From positions 1-13,327 of the forward strand of contig JBLNCE010000113.1 in NCBI GenBank assembly GCA_050260415.1: 13,327 nt of DNA. The letters are read 5' to 3'. Each line of letters starts with the position of its first letter. Position 1 is the first letter of the stretch. Below are positions 6,053 through 11,479 of the stretch, in pieces. The position numbers and the translations under genes are program-made. The notes below the pieces were generated by a model that was not told where the DNA came from, did not search any database, and was given only the letters and a program-made list of their open reading frames with translations. This DNA comes from JBLNCE01 sp050260415 (GTDB lineage: Bacteria > Bacillota > UBA4882 > JAAYXC01).

Positions 6053-7896
6053 GACACCTCCTCCTTCCCACAGGCCGCCTGAAAGGCCGCCCAGACCTCG
6101 AGGAAGCCCTCGGGCAGCACGGCCCGGCCTTCTTCCGTGCTTTGCAGATCATCGATCAACCTTGATATATGCGCAAGCTTTTCCGGCTTACGGCTGTAAG
6201 CCTTGACGAGCTCCTCCAAGAGGGGCAGGTCCACCCCGCCCAAAGGTCCGTCCGCACCAACGCCGCCGCTCTGAGTGCGGAGGCAGGCCAGGAGGTGGGC
6301 GCCGGGATCGTCGGAGAGGAGGAAGAGCAGGTAGCGTAGGAACTGGCCTTTGTCCGAGACGATACGGCGCAGGATCTCCTGGTAACGCCCTTCGGGCATG
6401 CCCGTCGCCGGCAGATTGAGCACAAACGAGATCCCCGCCTTTTCCCCGTCCGTCTCCACGCCGAGTCTGAAGGCCAGGAAACTCGTGAGCGAAGCGGCGG
6501 AGAGGCCCGGGAAGTCCACCGTGGCGCCGGATTTGAGCGAAGCCAGGTCCCGAGCGTGGTTCCGGTCGAGAGTGATGGGGTAGCAGGCCGCACCCAGATT
6601 AGATGCCAGGGCCAGCGGTTCGTTTCCGGCAAGGCTCAGCGCGTAAGTGCCGCCAGGCTCGGGGGTAACCTTTAGGGAAAGCCCGGCCCCGGCCACGGCT
6701 TGCCGAGCCTGCTCCAAGAGCTGCTCCAGCTCCTTACGGATCTTGGCCTTGTCATCAACCGTCCCCGGCTGGTAAGGAAGGAGCATCCCCAGGAGGGAAC
6801 CCCTCTCCTCCCTCTCCCCCAGGATCTTGTCGATGCCGATCTGGGCCCGCCTACCACGCAGCTCCACCAGGAATTCGACATTTTGGTGGAAAGCGGCATC
6901 AGTGGCGTTGGCGGAGCCGGTGAGCAGGCGGGCGTTCCAGCCATGCTCCGCCACGTAGAGCTTGGCGTGGAGACCGGAGAGATCCTCGCCGCGCTCAAAC
7001 TCCTCGTCCTCGGTATCCGGTTTTTCCGCCGCCTCGTTCAGGATGTAGACCTGCGTGCGGACTCGGATCTTGTCCAGGAGCCCCGGCGGCAGAGCGTCGA
7101 GGCTCTCCCCCCGGGAGATCAGAACGTTGTTCGTGCCGGCTACAGCCAGGGGTGCCAGGGCATCCCCGGAGAGGAAGGGGGAGACGATCATCATCCTGGA
7201 ATGATCCTTGAAAGCCGGCGGTTGGCGATAACCCTTGAGGCCCAGGGGAATGAAATCGTATTCCTCCTCGTTGAAGCCGTCGGGGACGCGGAAACGGACC
7301 CGCAGGACCTCGTCGGCCAGCATCTCCACGTGCTCCCGGAGGCTCGCCGGCACCGGGCCGACGGCCAGGGACGGCAGGGCCGCGATGAAGGCCGCGAGGG
7401 GCCGGTTGCGGGAGAAGGCGTTCTTTCTCCCCTCCTCCACCGTACCCTCGAGGGTCAGAACGGTGTCCCAGGACTGATCGAAGGTGAGGTTGCGGGAAAG
7501 ACAGACGAACCGGTGGAGCGGGGGCAGGCCGTCCGCCGTAAAGCGCAGGAGCCAGATCTTCGGGTGAAAGACGCCCTTGCCGCCCGGCGGCCGGACCTCG
7601 ATCACAGCCGGCTCGAGATAGCTATAGAGCAGGGAATCCGCCCTGGGTACGGCGATCCGGCCCTGCTGGCAGAAGATGCCGAGCCGGTCCGCGGTACGCT
7701 GGAGCGCCTCCAGCACTGCGATCTGGTCCCGGAGCGCTTCTTCGCCGCCGGCCTCGCTGAAGGCCAGGGACAACGGGACGACGAGGAGCGAGAGCAAGTC
7801 CAGCGAAAAGGTGGTGCCCACCGCCCGGTCGAGTACATAAGGGGCGGGCGGCTTGAGCTCATCCAGGTAGAGCCGGCGAATATTGGGGTCAAGCAC
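6049..7896 (-). CDS. Phospholipase D-like nuclease of the trio
   Basis: A 615-aa protein with two PLD-type half-sites. The first, near residues 110-140, has HPK (111-113) followed by CLSRNLTFDQSW (132-143), in the place of the usual GSxN segment. The second has HAKLYVAE (310-317) followed by GSANATDAAFHQNVEF (327-342), a good HxK(x)nGSxN-type catalytic half-site. The acidic residue six positions after each HxK lysine is not conserved, as is common in PLD-superfamily nucleases. I expect phosphodiester cleavage of DNA. The start is taken as GTG at 7894-7896, overlapping the DUF6361 stop by 8 nt, because homologous-looking sequence begins there; the open frame extends to 7953 inside the upstream gene. 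The C-terminal ~250 residues are unassigned. Confidence 0.85.
   Translation of the reverse strand: MLDPNIRRLYLDELKPPAPYVLDRAVGTTFSLDLLSLLVVPLSLAFSEAGGEEALRDQIAVLEALQRTADRLGIFCQQGRIAVPRADSLLYSYLEPAVIEVRPPGGKGVFHPKIWLLRFTADGLPPLHRFVCLSRNLTFDQSWDTVLTLEGTVEEGRKNAFSRNRPLAAFIAALPSLAVGPVPASLREHVEMLADEVLRVRFRVPDGFNEEEYDFIPLGLKGYRQPPAFKDHSRMMIVSPFLSGDALAPLAVAGTNNVLISRGESLDALPPGLLDKIRVRTQVYILNEAAEKPDTEDEEFERGEDLSGLHAKLYVAEHGWNARLLTGSANATDAAFHQNVEFLVELRGRRAQIGIDKILGEREERGSLLGMLLPYQPGTVDDKAKIRKELEQLLEQARQAVAGAGLSLKVTPEPGGTYALSLAGNEPLALASNLGAACYPITLDRNHARDLASLKSGATVDFPGLSAASLTSFLAFRLGVETDGEKAGISFVLNLPATGMPEGRYQEILRRIVSDKGQFLRYLLFLLSDDPGAHLLACLRTQSGGVGADGPLGGVDLPLLEELVKAYSRKPEKLAHISRLIDDLQSTEEGRAVLPEGFLEVWAAFQAACGKEEVS
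6056..6066 (-). promoter_or_regulatory. Shine-Dalgarno for the helicase TTG start, inside the PLD gene
   Basis: The minus strand reads AAGGAGGAGGT within the last codons of the PLD gene, placing a TTG start 7 nt after AAGGAGG. The stop and start overlap as TTGA. This supports TTG as the real start and indicates coupled translation of the two proteins. Confidence 0.65.
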
Positions 7897-9118
7897 TCCG
7901 CTCCGCCTCCCTCTGCAGACCGGCCAGGATATCGTGGACGAGCACCTTGACATTGGACCATCGATACTCGAGACGCGCGATCCCCGATGCGCCTCCCCAA
8001 ACCTCTAGCGCCCGCGGGTTGGCCAGGCGGGCCCGGTTGCGTTTCAGCCTGAGTTCGCGGTGTCTTATCAGCGCCTGGGCTGTTTCATCCTCCGCCAGAG
8101 CCGTCGGCCCCGGACCAGTGAAGACCAGCCGGCACCACTCGTTGACGAAGTCCCTGGTGGTGATGGGGATGCGCGCTGAACGCAGCGGCCGCGAGCCCCA
8201 GAACGAGGCAAAGTCGCGATACCAGGTACCAAGCTCCTGCCGCCGGGCTACCATACGGTCACGCCAATCGGCCAGGGCTCGCCGGTAGGTTTCGACCCAT
8301 TCCGCATTCCCGCGGGCTTCCGCCAGCATGAGGTTGTAGACCAGGGCCGCGCCATGGATTGTCTCGGAGAAGTTGCGGGCGTGATCGATCTCAAGCCTGA
8401 GTGTTTCCGGCAAGGCGGAGACGATAGGATGGTGCCAGAAGTGCTCCGCCTCGATGTACGCGTCCGCCCGCACGAGGCAGCCCAGGAGGCTGTCCCGGTG
8501 CAAACAGACCAAACGCTCTTGGAGGTAGAGGGCTTCCTCGCGGGATAGCTCCAAGCCGGCCTTTTCCGGCCAGCCGGCTGGCGGAGGCGGCAGGCCCGGG
8601 TGCCAGTTCTCGGCCGGGCGGCCGCCGACCGGTTCCTTGTCATCGCCGACCACCAGGTTGCGGCGGCGGGCGTACCAGCCATCCAGCGAGCGGTGATACT
8701 GATCCTGGGAGCCGGGGAAGAGCCTGATCCCCCAGGCGCCAAGGCCGGCCCAATAGATGGTACTCGGCAACCGCTGCAGCCGGTCGCCGGCGTCCACCCC
8801 GATAATCCCCTCGGTTTCGCCCGCCTTGCGCAGGGTTTGGATGAGCTTGAGCTCCTCGGCACGGTCGTAATCCGCCATCTTGGCCGATGGAACCTGTTTC
8901 CGCTCCAGTGCCCGGTAGACCCAAGGGACGAAGAGCATGTAACGGGCCCGGGTCTGGATGGTGCTCGTCCCGGGGAAGAAGTGATCGGCGAAGGCGTCAC
9001 GGATGGTGCCAATACCGAGTTCATCGCGGGTGTCTTGCTCGCGGAAGAGCCGGACCACGTCCAGCATGCGCTGGCGCTCGGCATCGGAGAAGTCGATCCA
9101 GGCGAAGTGGGAGGGCAT
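7889..9118 (-). CDS. DUF6361 family protein, first gene of the trio
   Basis: A 409-aa protein starting MPSHFAWIDFSDAERQRML. The N-terminal block, with EQDTRDELGIGTIRDAFAD and FPGTSTIQTRARYMLFVPW (about residues 29-67), is what I recognise as the DUF6361 signature. The biochemical function of the family is unknown. It opens the operon: its stop overlaps the PLD start, and PLD overlaps the helicase. The ATG at 9116-9118 has only a distant GGAGG about 12 nt upstream. A TATAGAT at 9145-9151 on the minus strand could be a -10 box, but I see no good -35. The next sequence upstream is a REP doublet, so the promoter must be short or lie within it. Confidence 0.85.
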   Translation of the reverse strand: MPSHFAWIDFSDAERQRMLDVVRLFREQDTRDELGIGTIRDAFADHFFPGTSTIQTRARYMLFVPWVYRALERKQVPSAKMADYDRAEELKLIQTLRKAGETEGIIGVDAGDRLQRLPSTIYWAGLGAWGIRLFPGSQDQYHRSLDGWYARRRNLVVGDDKEPVGGRPAENWHPGLPPPPAGWPEKAGLELSREEALYLQERLVCLHRDSLLGCLVRADAYIEAEHFWHHPIVSALPETLRLEIDHARNFSETIHGAALVYNLMLAEARGNAEWVETYRRALADWRDRMVARRQELGTWYRDFASFWGSRPLRSARIPITTRDFVNEWCRLVFTGPGPTALAEDETAQALIRHRELRLKRNRARLANPRALEVWGGASGIARLEYRWSNVKVLVHDILAGLQREAERSA

Positions 9119-9191
9119 GGGGAAATCAAGCCTCCAATCCGTTGATCTATAGCCACCGATTACGGTTTCTGATCCGTAGGGATATCGGGTC

Positions 9192-9324
9192 TGCGGCGCC
9201 CTGAAGGACGCTGCTACTCAAGATCATCAAGCCGTCCGTAGCTGCAGGGGGTATAGTCGATCCCAGGGCCTTCAGGCCCTTGCCGGGTTCTATGTAGCGG
9301 TAGGCTGTCAGCCTGCCGTCGGCC
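9192..9324. repeat. REP doublet without a hairpin insert
   Basis: The minus unit at 9192-9216 (GTAGCAGCGTCCTTCAGGGC on the minus strand) faces away from the plus unit at 9294-9324 (GTAGCGGTAGGCTGTCAGCC). The spacer carries the palindrome GGGCCTTCAGGCCC, followed by TTGCCGGGTTCTAT. This is the uninterrupted counterpart of 1-210, which allows the boundaries of the inserted double hairpin there to be read. It separates the HIRAN gene from the trio operon. The stretch 9119-9191 holds only the possible promoter of the DUF6361 gene. Confidence 0.75.
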
Positions 9325-9366
9325 CAAAACATCATCGGATCGCCGTCGTTCTAGGGATCCCATTCC

Positions 9367-9400
9367 ACGAGCTACGAGCGACCAGCGACGAGCTGCGACG
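9367..9400. repeat. Degenerate heptamer tandem repeat
   Basis: Units ACGAGCT, ACGAGCG, ACCAGCG, ACGAGCT and GCGACG follow each other without gaps, ending right at the HIRAN stop codon. The duplicated left copy has only about 3 bp between its REP unit and stop, so a stretch of about 75 bp including this array was gained here or lost there. Such low-complexity filler is often variable in length. Confidence 0.55.
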
Positions 9401-9697
9401 TTACCCCTCCAGTTCCACGATAGCCAGGTCTTTCGTGACGAACCTTACCAATCCCTGGATCGATTCCGCGAAGGAGTCGTAAATCCTGCCCGCGCTGCAG
9501 CAGCCCTTGGGCACTGTATGGACGCTATTGGCCACGTAGCCGACCTGGCCCACCGGGTCCAGCTCGACCTTGACGGCCTCGGAGTCGTGGGGGTTTTCGG
9601 GATCCTTGGTCAGCTTGACGCGCTGGCCGGGTCTGAAGATCGTGCTGCCGAAATGATGTTGGCAGCCGACGACGGCGATGAAGCGGTGGATGTCCAT
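9401..9697 (-). CDS. Stand-alone HIRAN-domain protein, intact copy
   Basis: A 98-aa protein beginning MDIHRFIAVVGCQHHFGSTI, with the HIRAN pattern of a first strand, then GQRVKLTKDPENPHDSEAVKV (written here in two parts: GQRVKLTKDPEN at about 25-36 and PHDSEAVKV at 37-45) and GQVGYVANSVHTV. HIRAN domains bind DNA, in HLTF the 3' end of single strands, and are normally attached to helicases; here the domain makes up the whole protein. The ATG at 9695-9697 is chosen over the upstream frame to 9763 because AAGGAGGT lies 7 nt before it. A truncated duplicate lies at 215-470. The product may recognise DNA ends or damaged DNA for other proteins of the island; that is inference. Confidence 0.82.
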   Translation of the reverse strand: MDIHRFIAVVGCQHHFGSTIFRPGQRVKLTKDPENPHDSEAVKVELDPVGQVGYVANSVHTVPKGCCSAGRIYDSFAESIQGLVRFVTKDLAIVELEG

Positions 9698-9704
9698 GGC
9701 GGAT

Positions 9705-9712
9705 ACCTCCTT
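9705..9712 (-). promoter_or_regulatory. Consensus Shine-Dalgarno for the HIRAN gene
   Basis: The minus strand reads AAGGAGGT, 7 nt before the ATG at 9695-9697. This near-perfect site decides the start, and it is absent from the truncated left copy. Confidence 0.8.
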
Positions 9713-9751
9713 CGGACTTGGGATGGGGGCTGATAGGTCCAGGATAGCAAA

Positions 9752-9790
9752 TGAGACCGTCAAAGGATGACGGTCTCAGGATCTTTTTTT
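9752..9790 (+). terminator. Hairpin plus T-run, intrinsic-terminator-like on the plus strand
   Basis: A perfect 11-bp stem, TGAGACCGTCA (9752-9762) with TGACGGTCTCA (9768-9778), has a 5-nt loop and is followed by GGATC and seven T residues (9784-9790). It fits an intrinsic terminator for plus-strand transcription, yet no plus-strand gene precedes it. On the minus strand, where the genes lie, the stem is followed only by TTTGC, so it would end transcripts of the 214-aa gene weakly at best. The left duplicate keeps just one arm (479-488). Confidence 0.6.
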
Positions 9791-9802
9791 GGTCTGTTCC
9801 CG

Positions 9803-10447
9803 CTATATACCCCTTTTTATACTGACGTAGTCAGGCCTTACTTCGAAAATACGCGTCATATGAAAACACTCCTCAGTGAGATATACGGCCCCCATTTGTC
9901 TTCTGAGGAGAGGCGCGGATTCATCGGATACCACCATGAACAACCGATCCCCGGGAGAATAGCCTTTAATCAGGCTGCCCAGATCCTTTTTCTCTTTTCG
10001 GTTATTGCCCGCCCTCCTATTGTCCGATACCTCAAAACGCAAGTAACCGTAGCCGGATCTACTAAGAACAAGATCGTTTCCTTTTCGGCCGGAGGGATCG
10101 TTTACTTCACCACTGCTCGTAGTGGGGTGGCAGAGATGGACTTGGTATTCGGGGAATCTCACCGTGGCCCAGCGCACAGCATCGATCAGGCGTTCCATGG
10201 TGGCGCACTGGTTGATGACCTCGATTAGATTATGCCTACCCGAAGCGACATTCGGGGGATGGTTCGTGTCGTCAAGATCAACGGAGATGCGTTTAAATGC
10301 TCGGCCCCAGAAATCGGGGGCCTCTATATTAAGACTCTGAATCTCTTTAGTGGCTTGCCGGATCAGAAATTCGTGGGCCGATTCGAGGCTGTTCAAAACT
10401 TGGCTTAGCGGGGTAGGATGCCAGAAAGGGTCAACTAGATGTGCCAT
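9803..10447 (-). CDS. Hypothetical protein, 214 aa, possible nuclease-like fold
   Basis: I do not recognise this protein with confidence. It starts MAHLVDPFWHPTPLSQVLNS at the ATG 10445-10447, 3 nt after the DraG fragment, with only a weak GGTG upstream. The central segment GNDLVLSRSGYGYLRFEVSD (123-142), followed by NNRKEKKDL (148-156), has an acidic residue, a strand with E139-V-S, then a basic stretch. That is loosely like a PD-(D/E)XK nuclease core, but there is no clear ExK. A later DRLFMVVSDESAPLLRR (167-183) would be a further strand and helix. Base composition is visibly lower in GC than the trio, suggesting separate acquisition. No signal peptide or membrane segment is seen. Confidence 0.65.
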   Translation of the reverse strand: MAHLVDPFWHPTPLSQVLNSLESAHEFLIRQATKEIQSLNIEAPDFWGRAFKRISVDLDDTNHPPNVASGRHNLIEVINQCATMERLIDAVRWATVRFPEYQVHLCHPTTSSGEVNDPSGRKGNDLVLSRSGYGYLRFEVSDNRRAGNNRKEKKDLGSLIKGYSPGDRLFMVVSDESAPLLRRQMGAVYLTEECFHMTRIFEVRPDYVSIKRGI

Positions 10448-10450
10448 AGA

Positions 10451-10687
10451 CTATACACCGCCACATCCGTACTTCTCCCCAAACCTCTTTACCACTCCGC
10501 GGATATGCGGATCCAGGAGCAGCATTACCCGGCCGGCGATATGCTTTGGGATTTCTTTGTAGTAGGCCTGGGCAATACCCACGGTGATACAGGCCAACGT
10601 ATCCGCGTCACCGCCGGGGAAGATCGCCTTGCGGACGGCATCCGTGTATTCCGTGGAAGTATGGGTTACTCCTCCGGAGAACTCCAA
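10451..10687 (-). pseudogene. C-terminal fragment of a DraG type A gene
   Basis: From about EYTDAVRKA onward the frame matches the last 64 residues of the intact enzyme at 549-1358, including GGDADTLACIT, AQAYYKEIPKHIA and LLLDPHIR. The N-terminal three quarters, with FTDDT, NGSAMR and THNHPE, are missing. The first ~13 codons are unrelated and overlap the end of the 82-aa gene. Without the first metal cluster it cannot be an active hydrolase. It resembles type A more than type B in the PKHIA and LLLD segments, which identifies its partner in the duplication. Confidence 0.85.
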
Positions 10688-10914
10688 TACTCAAAGTCGC
10701 TTTTATCGATGGAATCCGTTATTTCGCGGCATCCGTGGTCTGAAGCCCAGGATATCGTTTCCGCCCACCGTTCATGTTTTTGAGCAGCCGATGTATAAAC
10801 CCATCCATTAAGGATTAGCGGAATTGGTGGCTTCGTACCGCCCGTAGCCCGCCACACAGCCAACAGGGCTTTATATACACGGTCCCATTCCATAGGTTTC
10901 GGGCAAAAGTACAT
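10666..10914 (-). CDS. Hypothetical protein, 82 aa
   Basis: An 82-aa protein starting MYFCPKPMEWDRVYKALLAV, with PPIPLILNGWVYTSAAQKHE (about 29-48) and RWAETISWASDHGCREI. The ATG at 10912-10914 has AGGGGTG about 6 nt upstream. The W-rich, conserved-looking sequence and the ribosome-binding site make it a plausible gene, and I recall similar small proteins without an assigned function. It occupies the gap between the two DraG remnants, the position that holds a REP doublet and hairpin in the left block, and its end runs into the truncated DraG fragment. It may have arrived with the event that removed the 5' part of that gene. Confidence 0.6.
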   Translation of the reverse strand: MYFCPKPMEWDRVYKALLAVWRATGGTKPPIPLILNGWVYTSAAQKHERWAETISWASDHGCREITDSIDKSDFEYWSSPEE

Positions 10915-10939
10915 CGAATCACCCCTAAGGACGCGCGGC

Positions 10940-11443
10940 TTAGCGATAAGCCCCATATTTCTCCTCGAACCGCTTCAGTACCGTGCGAAGCTCTGGATCC
11001 AGGAGCGTAATAACCCGCTCGGCGATCTCTGCTGGTATCTTCTTGATAATAGGCTTGGGCAATACCGCAGGTGATGCAGGCCAGGGTATCGCTGTCGCCG
11101 CCGAGGGAGATCGCCTTACGCAGGGCGTCCTCGAAATCGTTGGCTTTGCCACCGAGGTTTTTTTACTACGGAAAGCGCGAAATACGCGAAAAGGAAACGC
11201 AACCACAGATTCCACAGATAACGGTCTGCTTAATTATTCGCGACTTTTGACTTTTTGACCTAGCTTTCCCAACCGCATGGCCGAGCCGTTGCCGAAGCTG
11301 TTGTACGGTCCGGCGGAGCCGTCCCGGAGCCAGGCGCGGAACATCTCGCCGTAGTCGACGTCAGGGTAACGGCGTCCCCACTCGCGCATTTTGGCGGCGT
11401 AGAGGGCGGGGGCGGTGCGATCGTCGAGGGATGAGGGGCGGTT
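10940..11443 (-). pseudogene. Broken DraG type B gene with internal replacement and frameshift
   Basis: 11443-11266 encodes NRPSSLDDRTAPALYAAKM... through NGSAMRLG, matching residues 50-107 of the intact gene at 1656-2462. 11142-10940 encodes NDFEDALRKAISLGGDSDTL... through FEEKYGAYR, matching residues 203-268. Between them about 95 codons are replaced by unrelated sequence. An extra base near 11045 shifts the frame after AQAYY, so the C-terminus continues as KKIPAEIAERVITLL in another frame. The first ~49 codons, including FTDDT, are gone, and the remnant starts about 36 bp after the HsdR stop. Three independent lesions make this a clear pseudogene. Confidence 0.88.
11143..11265. repeat. AT-rich low-complexity filler inside the broken DraG gene
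   Basis: About 120 bp replace the middle of the pseudogene. They contain CCACAGATTCCACAGAT at 11204-11220, an imperfect tandem, and GCGCGAAATACGCGAAAAGG at 11175-11194, with TTTGACTTTTTGACC near the right end. Similar CCACAGATT runs occur between genes in many environmental genomes, as I recall. The base composition contrasts sharply with the DraG sequence on both sides. It could be an inserted small repeat followed by deletion, or repair filler. Confidence 0.55.
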
Positions 11444-11479
11444 GGCGGGGGTTCGGTGATGATGGCTGATCTGTTTTCA

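Noticed and set aside
6700..7950. Long plus-strand open frame of 416 codons
   Set aside because: It lies antisense to the PLD gene, has no recognisable motif, and is explained by the high-GC codon bias of the true frame.
9698..9763. 22-codon N-terminal extension of the HIRAN protein
   Set aside because: The extension overlaps the hairpin and the strong AAGGAGGT site, which only makes sense for the start at 9697.
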